NCBI GenBank assembly: GCA_014706295.1
Contig: JACSVZ010000007.1
Location: forward strand, 35,872,633 to 35,936,632
Source: Lycocorax pyrrhopterus obiensis
Taxonomy: Eukaryota > Chordata > Aves > Passeriformes > Paradisaeidae
Direction of reading: 5' to 3'
Length of the DNA: 64,000 nucleotides
Shown here: positions 14,201-26,560 of the stretch, one piece after another
Numbering within the stretch: position 1 is the first letter of the stretch
Layout of the letters: each line of letters begins with the position of its first letter
Notes under the pieces: generated by a model
Seen by the model: only the letters and a program-made list of their open reading frames with translations
Database searches by the model: none
Told to the model about the DNA's origin: nothing
Program-made: the position numbers and the translations under genes

Positions 14201-15177
14201 AATTTTGCTGACATTCTCCACTTTGTCAGAACAGCAAGGTTTGTGAAGTTATGTCTGTGTTAGAGCAACATCTCTAAGCTTTGTCAGGGACTCAGTCACT
14301 AAAACACAAATCTAAAAGAAACCAAGAAACAAAGTTGATGTGTTCCAGCTGAAATGGAACTTTTCATTCTGAAAGCATATTTTTAAGATTGTCATTCTTT
14401 CCAACATGGAGTAAAAACTTTTAGGAGCTTCACTGTTTCATTTTGGAGCAGGATTTGAGTCCCTTTGGTCAATCTCTAAACTACTGTTTAGGCTTGCAAA
14501 GCTTCCACATAGTTTGAGATGTGCAAAGTTCTTCCAGGTCTCCTATCATGTACCTGTGGCCAATGAAAAATTGACAGTGGAATTTCACAGGATATTGTGA
14601 AAGAAATCACCCAGAAGCTAAGCACAGAAAGTGAAGACGAAAGCTTGAATATATCATTCTACTGTAGGTCTTGCAGGCTCAAGTGCGTTTGCTTAACAGT
14701 TCTGCCAGAGTTTCAAGTTTGAAGAAAAGCAGTAAAGTGCTTAGCAATTGTGAAACTGAAAAATCAGTGAAGTGTGAACTTATATCATTCCCTTTTGAGA
14801 TTAATTTCATAAGCCTATCTTTTGGTGTGCTAAGCCACAACAGCCTGTGGGTCTCATTAATTTCGGGATTATTTTGTTGAAAGTATTGCACAACTACAAA
14901 GAGACACAAGGTGTGGGTAGCTGGACAATATTTTGAAAATTTGGCCTCAGAATTTCCAGGACTTTTTCAAAAGTATTAGGCCTAGGAGATAATGAGAACA
15001 ATAGAGAGGAATAATATCTGTGAGTGCTTAAGTAAAAGATACAGTTAAGCTCTCAGCTGCCTCTCTGATCTCACAAACAAAAGGCAGGAAGCCCAGCTCT
15101 TAATAAAGTGGAAGGTATGACTACTTTGTAATAAGCCATATTTGACACCCTCTTCTCCACTTTTCCTTGCTTTTCTC

Positions 15178-15199
15178 TTTTTTTTTTTTTTTTTTTTTT
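15178..15199. repeat. Poly-T run of 22
   Basis: Twenty-two consecutive T residues are preceded by a C- and T-rich stretch from about 15146. It could be the poly-A tail of a minus-strand retrocopy, but no recognisable retrosequence lies beside it. A slippage-expanded homopolymer is the simpler reading. Confidence 0.7.
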
Positions 15200-17856
15200 G
15201 AAGCCAGTGTAGGAGTTATACTGCTTAAATTGTGTACCGTGTGCCTGCCATTGCCTGAAAATTTATGTAGCTGTTGCTATGGCTGCAGCTTCATCCACTG
15301 CATATTCTCATTTCTCTACAGCTAAAATGCCCTGTGGAGTACAAATTTCCACTGCAGTGGTGCAAAAGAAAGAGCATACAACATTCTGCTCTTTGATCCA
15401 ACTTACATTTCCATGTGTAGAATGTCATATGTATCTGGAAAACCTGAGCACTGTCAGTCACCAAAAAGCAATTTCCTTTTCTTCTAATGCTAGAGTAATT
15501 TGCTATTGTCTCTTTTCTCTTTGGTAATTGCAGAGGACAATATGCTCACATATATGGGTTTATAGAGCCAAACCTGTTTCAGCAATCTTGGTACAGGTTT
15601 GTTTCCTTTTCTTTTGGTTTATAGAGCCCTCTGTTTTTCACAGTTTAAGCACAATTGCTGAAACTTTTCTTTCAGTACTGCTAAGAGGTAAGTGCCAGGA
15701 TTTAGCATGTATAACATTGTCTGAGGCATTTGTTCAGCTGTCTGTTGAATCCCCTGAAACTAATGCTCAGTCTCTATTAAAGTCTCAGTCCCTGGAAAGC
15801 AGAGCCCATTCTCTCCTATAATTAATCTTGCAGGTACTGCCTTGACATTATTGGTTCACCAGCAGAGCAGAACTGCCCCAGCCATCAATAATAATTCAGC
15901 ACATTAGGACAGGGCCTGTGTACACAGCCCACAGATGTAGCCGAGTTGTGTGCAGGCTCCAGCACTCCTTGCTGACGGCGAAAAGAAGGAAAAAAACCTC
16001 TGCAGTCAAAAGTGTTTTGGTCGCTGGATAATTTTGCAATACAAAGGTTGTGGTGTTACTCATGCTTTGGCTTTATGTTTTTTCTTCAAATGTTGTCACT
16101 GTTTGCACAATGCTTGTGATTGTCTGTTTACTGAATCTTTATACTAAAGCTGTTACAAATTGGCTTTCACAGATGGCGGGAGCTTCTCAGATCAGGAGAG
16201 GGAGGGAATTTATTACTCAATATTTCTGTATTACTGATTGGGACGTGAGAAGCATAAGCAATCTGTTCTACTGCAGGGTTTGAGCTCTCCCTCCTCCTTC
16301 CCCCACCCCAAAAATTATGGCTAGCTGCAGAAGGGGTTTTTTTTCTCATTTTGTGTAGATAGCAGCTGTGCAATTTCAAGCAGAATGTTTGCTTTGATCT
16401 TCCTTTCTTTAATTGAAATCCACAATTATGAGATTTGTTTCTTTTATGTTTGCTAGTTTATTGGTTTAATCTACAAAATGTGCTGTCTTGCTGTCTTACA
16501 CAGTTAAAGGCAACAACACAGTTGGGATTTAAATGGCAAACTTGGAGGGGGGTTGCAGTCTCTCAGGTATTGGGGGGATAAAACTTCTTTCATCTGATTT
16601 CAGATCATTATACATACAGGGTAGCAACAAGAACCCAAACAATATGTCAACTAATTGTAAAGAATATCCCTAGGTAGCCACTTTATGCAAACTAACCACA
16701 TGAAAGGAAATTTTAATATGGAGGCAAAAAATCCTGCTCTGATAGCTTATTTGGGGATTTCCTCTATTTGGTAGTCTTTGTTTTCATTGTAGAATGCTTT
16801 CCTGGCCTCTCCAGTACCAATTCCTCCCTACATGAGTTTAGCAAAACATTTTAGAGCAGTCAGGGTTTGAGAAAGGCATTGCCAAACTATCAGATTCAGA
16901 AGATATGGCAGAGTAAGCACCTACAAACCAAATGAACTGAGAGAACAGCTGGAAACAAATTCACAAAAAACAAAGGATTTTACTGTTAGGTATAATTTGG
17001 GTGAAAGAACATTAATATTTGGTCCACCTATGGATTTTTTAATTCTTTTTTAGGTTAAAAATGTCAGAAAACTCTTATAAAAAACTTTCGAGAAGCTAAA
17101 AAATCCTTTCCCTTAGTGTCTTTGCCAAGAACTATTTCCTGACAATAATTATGGCCTGAAAAAGAAATAGTAAATAAATTTTGAGAAATATTTTGTGTGT
17201 TTTTATAATAACTTCCTTCTCTTGTGAGATAGATACCTCAGAATGAGATTTTTCTAGCTCTGTGATTACCATATAACATGGACTGCATATCAGATTATCC
17301 ATCAGTATTCTACAATGTTTCTCCAATTAAGAAAGAAAAAAAAAGGACTTCTGTGAAATCAAGTTCAATTGCATGTCTTTTGCTAGATTGCTAAAAACTG
17401 TTGAGAATTTGTTCTCAAACATATGAAGAAAACAAAACAAAGACATTAATGAAACTGTATTACAAGTAATGGATCCATTCTGGAGCGTTCCTAGTTTATA
17501 TCAGCTAATAATAATCATAATTATGATAACCTCAAATGGGAAATCTTATATAATTAATGTTGAGCAGAGCTGCATCAAGCAAGGACCTGACTGATACCCT
17601 GTCCTAAGGCTTAGTATGGTCCTCATTGGATTCAATAAAAAAGGACTCATAGCAAATTTAGATCAATTAACAATAAAATGCAAAGACAGCAATCTGTGAA
17701 GTCAGGAGGCTAAGTCGTAAGAACATAGCCACTCTACTGGCTTGCAGTTCTAATGTGTGGGATTGCCAAGATAGGTTCTCTTTCAGACATGAAAAGCCCT
17801 CAATGCTTTACAAGAATCACTAACAATAGCGAAGACCTGCCTCCTCTTGCTAAGTT

Positions 17857-17890
17857 AAATAAGTAAATAAATAAATAAATAAATAAATAA
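17857..17890. repeat. AAAT tetranucleotide repeat
   Basis: About eight AAAT units with one AAGT interruption near the left end. This is a normal tetranucleotide microsatellite, likely to vary in length between individuals. Confidence 0.85.
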
Positions 17891-19004
17891 TGCCATGCAG
17901 GTTTGTTTGCAGTGGTGATGATGGTTCGGAGGGTGAGTGCAATGTGTTTGTTAATGTAGCCCTGCAGCCCCACACTGGAGTATTACCATTGCTTAGAGCA
18001 GCCTACAGGTTTTGCATTGAGTTTGCAAGGCCTCAGCTCTGAGGTGTGCTGTCTCTGAACTTGTGTTCACCTGCCTGTTGCTTCTGATGGGCTTTCAATG
18101 GGTCTGCTTTATCTGTAACAAGCATTTTTATCCTGTTCTTCTTTTCCCTGTCTTGTCACAGTACAACCACGGTTTCATAACAGAGAGTAGTAACAAGTAG
18201 CTCAAGAAATAAAAGGCTTGTTAGTTTAATGGCTATGGAGCTGTTGTAGTTCTGTGCACAGAGGGCAAACTCTAACATTTGTGACACTGAGAAGAATAAG
18301 ATGATAGGACTCCTAAGGACTAAAGAAGGATCAGGAATGACACAATGCCTGCCCTCTCAGGTCTGACCGCAAAGAGTTCTTGTCACAGGTTTCTGCCTCT
18401 GATGTCTTGCAGAGCTCTGTGTTACAGACATTTTCTGCCACACTGGGCACATGATGGACACAAAAAGTGTTGGGAAAAAATACCATTTCTGTATCCCTCT
18501 TATATTTTACCATAAGTTTGTCATAGTCTTGTCATCGTTAGAACCATTTTTCTTTAGAAGCATAGTTATGTCATCTTGAGACCTTTCTGTAGAAATCATA
18601 TTTATCCACTGTAAATTCATGAATGAGTATAAGAAATAGAATATATTTTTTACTATAAAATACTGAGTGTCATTTCAATGTTTGTAATAAAAAGTAAAAA
18701 ACTTCTCAATATTAAACTTCAGCTATCATAGTAACTCAACCTGACAGGTTTGAGGGTATCAAATAAGAAATCCAACCTCAGTGTCAGAAAAGAAACTAAC
18801 ATTAGATCACTTAATTGTTTGATATGAATCACACAATTTGGCATACAAATCTGTAGAGCTAAGCAATAGCACTTTAGATTTGCTGGGTTAAAGATTTGGT
18901 CTAGCTACTAAAAAATGAAAGTCAATTAAACAGCCAGACAGACATCCAAAGATTGTTAGAATTCACTGTTAGACATAATATATATGTATTAAATTTTGCC
19001 AGTT

Positions 19005-19316
19005 ATTCATAGAATCATAGAATAATTTAATTTCAAAAAGACATCTCAGATCACCTAGTCCAGCTATTAACCCATACAGGACTGCCATATCCCCTGATAA
19101 ACAAGGTCCCTAACTGCTCCATCTACAGGTCTTTTAAACACCTCCAGGGGTAATGATGCAACCACTTCACTGGGCAGTCTCTTTCCATGCTTGGCAGTTC
19201 TTTTGATGAAGATTTTTTTTGTAATATCTAATCTAAGCTGCCCCTGTCACATCTTGAGACTATTTCCTCTCTTCCTATCACTTGCTGCTCAGGAGAAGAG
19301 TCTGATCCCTACCTCA
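19005..19316 (-). mobile_element. CR1 LINE, older 5'-truncated copy
   Basis: A minus-strand CR1 3' fragment. Its 3' end is two tandem copies of the complement of ATTCTATG starting at 19006. It then runs through the degenerate 'CACCTAGTCCAGC' region, the CTCCAGGGGT block, and TCTAATCTAAGCTGCCCCTG, which corresponds to the LDxRK segment of ORF2. The copy ends near 'GAGTCTGATCCCTACCTCAC'. It has no open frame of useful length and differs from the copies at 7685 and 26053 throughout, so it is probably from an older or different CR1 subfamily. Confidence 0.88.
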
Positions 19317-21049
19317 CTAGTGGCTTTGAAAAGAAACAAGAAACTCTAATGAAGGCTTAGAAGTAAGTGAGGATTTACCTTCTTAACTTGAGGTGAGTTC
19401 AACTTCATTTGGAGATTGTTGGTATCACTTTGTCATTTCGTAATATTATCAGCCTAACCCTTGCGCGGTGGCATCGTATCACCATCACAAATTTCAACAG
19501 CTGTAAATCTCTTTAGACTAGATTAAAAGTACAGAGAACAAATTTCCCTAAAATTCATGATAGAAAAAACTAAATAGGAGCACTAACTCCAGCACTTTTT
19601 CTGCTCTACTAGTTTGGATGATGGAATTCATACTCTACTGATATAATTTTCTATGTAAATAATAATGCTAAACTTATAGAATTGAAGAAAAGGGTGGAAA
19701 GAAAAGACTCCTGGAAAAAATATAATTGTGTTATTCTACAAAGTTTTATGTGTGACCATGGAGAAATTCAACACATAGAGCAATGCAAAAGATACCTGGA
19801 TCTAGAGGACATTAATATGTCCGAGCATCTCTCTTTTTTTGGTATCGAAACCACAGACAGTTTCACAGTGAGGATACAATCACAAATACTCAGAGCAGAC
19901 TTCCATGAATATTGCAGGGGAAAATAATTTACACATATCTTAACCAAATTGAAAGAAAAAAATTTTGTCTCCGTTTCTTTGTATTCCCTTTTCTATAATT
20001 TTCTTGTTCTGTTCTCCACACTACAGTGCGATACAGTGAAGAAATGTCTGTGGAATAAAAATGTACACTTTACCTTCTGCAAAGAAAATATTCAAACAGG
20101 TCAGTCTTGGATGAATTCAAAATGTACAGTCTCAGAAGGTTTTATTCCTCCAATAACTTCCTTCAAGTAAATGGCCTCAGGCTTAGCCTGCCAAAATTGC
20201 AGTTTGGATATGTCAGTGGTCCAAAAAGAGGTGCAACTGAAATCTCTGCATGTTTTACCACTAACTTAAACTCAGTTCCTATAGCTATAAATGTAGACAG
20301 GCCTTATATATTGAGTATCAAAAAAATCTGATATTTAAAAAGAAAATCATTTCTACAGCCAGCCAGCAGTGGTTAGGATCTCGGACATGCTTGTAAGATT
20401 TCTCCTGAAGATTGTGAGTCTGTAGTGCCACTGAACTAACTTATCTTTATTAAATGACATCTTTGCTGCTTAAATGAATCTTCCTGCAATGATACTATAT
20501 CTCTGCATTTACAGTGTAATATTTCACATGCAGGTTCATGGTCAAGAAGGTATTGCAAATTAACCTATGATGGAAAGAATATTAAGTGGCAATAAAGAAT
20601 ATTTAAGAAGGGAAGTAATTTGGTAATATACATTGGATACAGCTATCTGGTGAAACAGAAACCAAACCAAGCCTGCAAGTGTAAGTGAACTATTAGAAAT
20701 CATCGACTCTGTCTGTTATTGAAGAGAAGAGAAAGTAAAAAGCAAAACAATGACGTGAATAAACTTGAGTACAAAAAAGTAGGCAAACTTCAGCTTTTAA
20801 AATTCTCCTTGTCATCTATAGAAAAAGAGGCAGTGGAATTGATCGGTAAGCATAAATACAACTTTTAAAGCTGTCATTCAAATGTGTAAAAAAAATGTTG
20901 CACTCTAGAGGGAAAATTGTAAGAAGAAGCAAAGTACTTCAGTGATTTTTTTTACTACTATTATGTCAATGGAAGTGTTACAAGTTTTATTTTTACCCCC
21001 AGTTTTAGGTTTGAAATTTAACTTTTCTATGTATAATATATTCACACAT
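19317..21049. other. Gene-free stretch with a U4-like fragment
   Basis: No gene is supported. The open frames at 19682-19927, 19949-20170 and 20107-20331 overlap each other and show no domain. The one stretch of note is 19459-19479, a 21-base CpG-containing word resembling the 5' end of U4 spliceosomal RNA (see its own entry). Confidence 0.6.
19459..19479 (+). pseudogene. Possible fragment of U4 snRNA 5' end
   Basis: The run CTTGCGCGGTGGCATCGTA aligns with the highly conserved start of vertebrate U4 small nuclear RNA, with one base substitution and a three-base gap. Similarity stops right after it: the rest of U4 (stem II, the 5' stem-loop, the Sm site) is absent, so it cannot be functional. 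The word is CpG-rich in CpG-poor surroundings, which argues mildly against chance. The comparison is from memory and the match is short, so chance similarity remains quite possible. Confidence 0.25.
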
Positions 21050-21204
21050 CCTTCTCTCTCTTTCTTTCTTTCTTCCTTTCCCTTCCTTTCTTTCTTTCTT
21101 TCTTTTTCTTTTTCTTCCTTTCTTTCTTTCTTTCTTTCTTTCTTTGTCTTTCTGTCTTTCTGTCTTTCTTTCCTTTTTCTCTTTCTTTCTTCCTTCCTTC
21201 CTTC

Positions 21205-21243
<39 letters not shown>

Positions 21244-21260
21244 TTTCTTTCTTTCTTTTT
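21050..21260. repeat. CTTT-type pyrimidine tract, 211 bp
   Basis: A nearly pure C/T strand made of CTTT, CCTT and T-rich units, with rare G interruptions (about 21146-21163). Its translation gives a low-complexity S/F/L frame on the plus strand (20942-21265) that should not be read as a protein. Directly downstream (21261-21330) the same strand turns purine-rich. Tracts of this kind are length-variable, and mirror-like parts can form triplex DNA in vitro; here that is inference. Confidence 0.95.
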
Positions 21261-24200
21261 GCTAAGTAAAACAGGACAAGACAGCTAGGAAGAAAACGAA
21301 AGAAAAAATTTCAAGAGAGGAACAAAAGTTATGATACGCAAAGAAAGGTTGCATAGTTTATGTCAATGCAGATATTTTTCAAGCTCTCTTCTGAGTACAG
21401 AAGTAAGAATATATCATTATCAACCTTTGTTCTTGCCACTTTTCTTTGATGGTCTAGAAATGCACTGGCAAGAGTAAAACGATGTATCTCAACAGTGTTT
21501 CTGTTTTTTCTGATCTGAATGTCTCTGGTAGGTGCATCAGATACATGTAGCTCAGTGCAAATGCTCATTTGGTGTGTTTTAATGGTAGGGCACTTGACTG
21601 GGAAGAGAGTGAAGTACCTATATTCTATACATGTATGTATGTGTTACAAATTTTCTCACAGAATTCTGTCTGATAAAACATTTACATTCTTGTGAACTGA
21701 TTTGCTCTCACAGTCTTGATGGTCTGATGCAGATTGTAAACTCCTTGAGATGTTCTTTCAAACTCTTCTGTGTGTTGCACTGCGCTATTGTTTTATGTTG
21801 GTATTCGGAGGGAAAGAAGTTGCAACTGTGCCACTCCACCATACATATGATGAGAGAGTGCTTGCTGCATTCTTTTCTGAGATGAATTACAGTGGTTCAG
21901 GTTAGCTGTCTCTTCAGTACACTAAACTGCAGTAAAAAATACTCTTTTTGAGTATGTTTACATTTATTAGGCTCCTGAAAATGGTGCTCAAAATGTTGCA
22001 TTCTGAATCAGTGAAAAAATGAATAGCTGATACTAAGAAGCACTCACTATATCATCGCCCTCTGGGGCAGCATTTCCTGAAATGCTGCAATGCAGTTTTA
22101 TGATATGAGGAAGGTAATGTATGCAAGCACTGAAGGTATATGTATCAAGTTCTAGCTCAATTGTAAATTAAATTCACTCTAATGGGCAAGGAAAGGAAAT
22201 GTTTTGATTGCAAAATGTAACAACATCTGTGCATTTTTAATTTATATCATTAAAGATTGGACTTTGGGCCTAATTGTCAGACAGATTTTGACCAGATTAA
22301 AATGGTTCTTATGTCAGGTATGCCAGGGAAGAAATGAGTACAGAAGAAGAAATGTACAACTTTTTTAATCCCACAAAGTATCTTGAAATTTGTGAATGTC
22401 ACTTAACATGAGGGCAAATTTTATAGTTAATATGAGAGAAATATTAAATTACCCATGGTCGTTTGAACATTAATTATCCGTCAAAAATGGATCAATAAAT
22501 CTCCTAACTCTATTGTGGATATTTCAGAAATCAGGGAGCAAAACAGATAAAAAGCAATATGTAAGACAGTGACAAACAGATTTCGGAAACCACTGTTAGG
22601 GATATACAAATTCATCTACTTTTACCCTAAGAGAAATTATCACATTCTGATATTCTTGAAATTATCTGTTACATTGTCAGACCTATAGAAAAGCAATTTA
22701 ACCAAAAGTTGGACTGATTTTTCTAACTATATTACCTGGTGTACTAAAAATGCAGCCTAAATTTACAGATGCCACATCCCTTCTAAACACATTTGTACAC
22801 CAGAGCACCTCCTTCATTACCTACTTGCTTACAGTGCTTAAATAGTGAACAATAAATATAACTCATTTTTGGTAGCCAGAAAAATGTGAAACTCCAAAAT
22901 ATCCCCTTAGCATCAAAGAAGCAGGATGTCCAATAGTGACATCTGATGGGAGTAGAAAAAAAATACTATGCTGGTGTCATTTAGAGTTAGTTTATGAACA
23001 GCTGAATAGTGCATTTAGATAGGCAGGAATCAGAAAGGCCAGAAAAACTTCCCATATGGAATTCCATTCCAATGATATTCCCGTAGATATTTGGGAATTG
23101 TAAAGAAAGGTGGGAGAGGTATTTCATGAGAGAGTGAAACAGCAATAAAATAGGCTGTCAGCCCGTGCAGCAAAACAATGTTTTTAAAATCTAAGATGAA
23201 TACTGAGAATAAAAATGTCTCATTCTTGATGATTAGCCTCTTTTGTGTAAACATAATTTATAATTGACTTCACTGACATGAGTATGTTTATTGGTTAGTC
23301 ATTGATATGGGGAGCATCCTAATCTTTCTCAAATGTAGCACTGCAGGATTGTTTGAACATTCCTTATATTTTGGTGATTTTCAGCCCATCCTTCTTTCTT
23401 TGATCCCGTGAGTAGGGCTAAGAAATGTAAGATATACACTTGTATTTGAAAACTGGCATATTCAGATGTAAGAGAACAAAAGCAAGGTGGCAAAACATAA
23501 GCAGCCAAACTATTGCTTGAAACCATCAAAATTCTCTTCCTCTCCAGACTTTTTATAAGTACATAGTTCAAATCTTAGAGACCAGAAAGGGGAATAATTT
23601 GGCTTTGAAGTAGACAAAAAAGATGTTATTTCCCACCAAACAAAAGAAGGTTTTCAGATGGAGAGGAAAGAGATATCTCTGGTAGAAATCAGCAGTTTGG
23701 TATAATTTTTTTGAATACAAAATATGCATTTTCTGTGTATTTAAAAAAAAACAAAAAAATTGCAAAATGTAGTACCTGCATATTTTATTTCAGGAAAAAG
23801 CAAAGAGCATGAAGGACAACAAGTTAGAGTGACTCCTGAATTTACTTAGGATATTCAGGACCTCTGAGATCAGTAAAAGATGGGAGAATCCATATCAAAC
23901 CAACAAAGACACTTCTTTTTGACATAAAATTCCATCTTCAGCAATCATACTGACCATTTCTGTTACAAAGGAATTTTTGTTTTCATGCTGCAGTTAGAGC
24001 AAAACAGAACAGGTCCTATTCATTGAGTATGTAAACAGAAACTATGAACAGACTATTTAACTTTGTAATCTCCTTACTGGTGGATAAAGAGCAATCTCCA
24101 TTAAAAAGGAACACCAAAAGCAGAAAACTCAAAAGAATCTTTTAATTGAGACAGTGTTTTCCCTTTTGATATGCTTAGAATCTGTCTTGCTCTGCTCTCT

Positions 24201-25659
24201 TACTATCCCTCAGTGTTGTGACAATCGTCTCATTGGTTTTTCATTTAAATAAAATATCGTTTTTTCTATTCAAATTCAATGTCATTAAATGTAATTAATT
24301 TAAATGGTGACTGAGATCAATTGACAGGACAAGAACTTGCATAGCAGCTGATGGTTGACCATTCTATTACCCTTTTTCATGTTTGCTAATATTTATCTAC
24401 AGCCCATACACACACAGAGAAAGAATTTCACAGAGAACAACATTTCCACTTGAAAAAATATCAAATTATGAAGCCACAAAGACATTACCTATCAGAAAAT
24501 GTTATTACCTAAAGGTTTATGAGTTCATGGATTCACAATAACCTGTAAATCATACACCACAACCAGGAGTTCTTTTACCTGTACTTCATACTAGAAAAAA
24601 CCCAGTTATTCATTTATATCCCTATGTGTATAAATGTATAGCCATATATATCTGCCTATCTTTGTTTTAGTGTGTGTCCATATCCAGTGAAATTATCTAT
24701 GGAAGGTTGAAAAGTGAATAAGCCTTATGGCTAAGGAGCTTGCACAGATGCCTGAAAATTCAATTACTAGAGTTGAAGTCCCTAACTGCAAAATAGGCAT
24801 AACAATGCTTGGAAATTTGAGAGGAAAATACATTTTATGGACTTATCTACGTGAATAGATTTTATGGACTTATTTACTATGTGTTTAGAGAGCTAAATGC
24901 ATATATACGCCTCGCTTTTTAGTGGTAGTATCTTTTCGAACTCTTCAAATATAATTTAAAATTAAAATATTTTTACAGAACTAGAAAGAAGTGGCTTAAA
25001 ATTTCTCATACAGGTCAGGAACAGAAAAACATGTAAAATAACTTTTTAAATCCCCTGTTAAATATTAATTAATAAAAAAAAGTTAAGCATCATATATAGC
25101 TACCGACCTCCACTTTTGGACATCATGAATTTGATTACTTTTAAAGACAATATTTACTCTTCATAATGTGTCTCCCCACTAGCAACTTTTCTAGGTTACT
25201 GACAAAATAAAATTGTAGAGATTAGTCAAATATGAATGCTAAACTTATTCATGAACTATCTGTTACAGTTTGCTTCCTTTCAACATTCCTCTTTCCTATT
25301 TTTTTTTAAAAACAAAATTAGATTTGGTTTCACTCTGGTAGTGAAATTAATGCATTTGGCATCAGTTTTGTTAGTAGCAAACATTACTTGGAAATTTAAG
25401 ATGCAATTGAAAAGAATCTTTACTTACTGTTACCTCAAATTTCCTAAGAAAGAAATTAAGAAAAATTATGTGACTATGTACATCCTTCACAGCCACTTCT
25501 GGAATTCTGTGTGCAGTTCAGACCTCTCTGTCTCAACAGAAATGACAGAATAAATAAAAAATAGAGGGAGAGAAGACATATAAGGAAAATCAAGGTTTTC
25601 ATGTCAGGAATATTGAAACTGATTTTTTATATATTAAAAAAAGAATATGGTAGAGTTTT
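21261..25659. other. AT-rich gene-free stretch
   Basis: No gene seen. The largest frames (21329-21568 minus, 21631-21885 plus, 23329-23571 minus, 25236-25553 plus) show no domain or conserved motif. Small structures: a perfect hairpin with 10-bp arms at 22067-22088 and a 15-bp direct repeat (ATTTTATGGACTTAT) 27 bp apart near 24832 and 24859. Confidence 0.65.
22067..22088. repeat. Perfect 10-bp inverted repeat
   Basis: GCAGCATTTC, a two-base CT loop, then GAAATGCTGC. The arms are exact complements. The loop is too short for a microRNA precursor, and no terminal repeats or target-site duplications suggest a transposon. It may be a palindrome arisen by chance or a replication-slippage product. 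Confidence 0.8.
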
Positions 25660-25880
25660 AGAGAATTATAAGTGGCATAGAGACATCAAATGTGGGTTTA
25701 CTGTTTCTTATGTCCTCCCAGTATTAGGATATGGGGAAATGTATGACATTAAAGTCGAAAGGGCAGTTCCAAAACAATCAGCCATTGCACAGGAAAAAAA
25801 GAAGCTGCAGAATACCTTACTGAAGTTCGTTGTAGTAAAACCTCCATGAATTTAGGAGGTAACTGGACAAATTTCTGAAA
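25660..25880 (+). mobile_element. Probable ancient CR1/L3-type LINE remnant
   Basis: The plus strand resembles the 3' part of ORF2 in the old amniote CR1/L3 LINEs. It has a 'CATAGAGACATCAAATG' block, a 'CCAGTATTAGGATATGGGG' block (the segment reading roughly L-G-x-G in the family), then an 'AAAGGGCAGTTCCAAAACAA' block, and a stretch near 25857-25877 resembling the 'GACAAATTCATGG' tail. Many substitutions and small indels are present. A partly open frame covers it (25601-25849). The assignment is from memory of the family consensus, and the boundaries are approximate. Confidence 0.42.
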
Positions 25881-26052
25881 GAACAATAATTCTATGACTG
25901 CTATGAACACACACTGTAATTCTGGTCTTATCACCTTCATGGTGTCAGTTTGTCAGTTAAATATTCTAAAACGTAACCTGATGATAGACATTGAGAGTTG
26001 ATAATGGTCTGGGAACTGGGCAGTTTGCAACCTTGGAAGAATACACATTACC

Positions 26053-26560
26053 ATTCATAGAATCATAAAATATACTCAGTTGGAAGACACACACAAGGAT
26101 CATTGAAAACCAGCTCCTGGCCCTGCAGGCCAACACCAAGAATCACACCATCTGGCAGGCTTGGTGCTGTGACCACCTTCCTGAGGTGCCTGTTCCAGCG
26201 CCCAACCACCCTCTGGAGTAAGAACCTTTTTCTAACATCCAACCTAAACCTCCCCTGAAACAGTTTCACACCACTGTCAGTGGCCACCACAGAGAAGAGA
26301 TCAGTGCCTGCCCCTCCTCTTCCCCTCACAAGGAAGCTGTAACTGCAATGAGGTCTCTCCTCAGTCACTTCTTCTCCAGGATGAATAGAACAACCAACCT
26401 CAGCTCCTCCTCATACAGCTTCCCCTCCAGACCCTTCACCATCTTTATAGCCCCCTTTGGACAATCTCTAAGAGCTTTATGTCCTCATATTGTTAAGCTC
26501 AAAACTGCATGCAGGACTTGAAGTGAGGCCACAGCAGAGCAGAGCAGAGTGGGATTACTT
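26053..26560 (-). mobile_element. CR1 LINE, 0.5-kb 3' fragment
   Basis: This is the longest CR1 fragment of ordinary structure here, on the minus strand. It begins at the complement of the ATTCTATG terminal repeat (26053). The minus-strand frame 26063-26368 keeps the ORF2 C-terminus almost intact: TDLFSVVATDSGVKLFQGRF, then RLDVRKRFLLQRVVGRWNR, then a proline- and valine-containing end. Further 5' (26376-26560) it continues through the 'CAACCTCAGCTCCTCCTCAT' and 'CTTTATAGCCCCCTTTGGAC' blocks, normally upstream in ORF2, and ends near AGCAGAGTGGGATT. It is 5'-truncated; the full element is about nine times longer. It lies beside an older LINE remnant at 25660-25880. Confidence 0.93.

Larger units (their letters stand above)
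7961..19004. other. AT-rich gene-free stretch
   Basis: Eleven kilobases hold no gene that I can support. The longest frame in the window (145 codons, minus strand, 11477-11914) lies here, but it has no recognisable domain and overlaps a plus-strand frame. Simple repeats: GT run at 8257-8273, T run at 15178-15199, AAAT repeat at 17857-17890. Perfect palindromes: CTGCTATAGCAG at 10069-10080 and a 16-bp one at 12862-12877. A GC-richer stretch at about 15830-15960 could be a conserved non-coding element. Confidence 0.65.

Noticed and set aside
20942..21265. Open frame of 107 codons
   Set aside because: Most of it is the translation of the CTTT repeat into S, F and L; a low-complexity artefact.
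22067..22088. Hairpin as a microRNA precursor
   Set aside because: The arms are only 10 bp and the loop two bases, far from the usual precursor shape.
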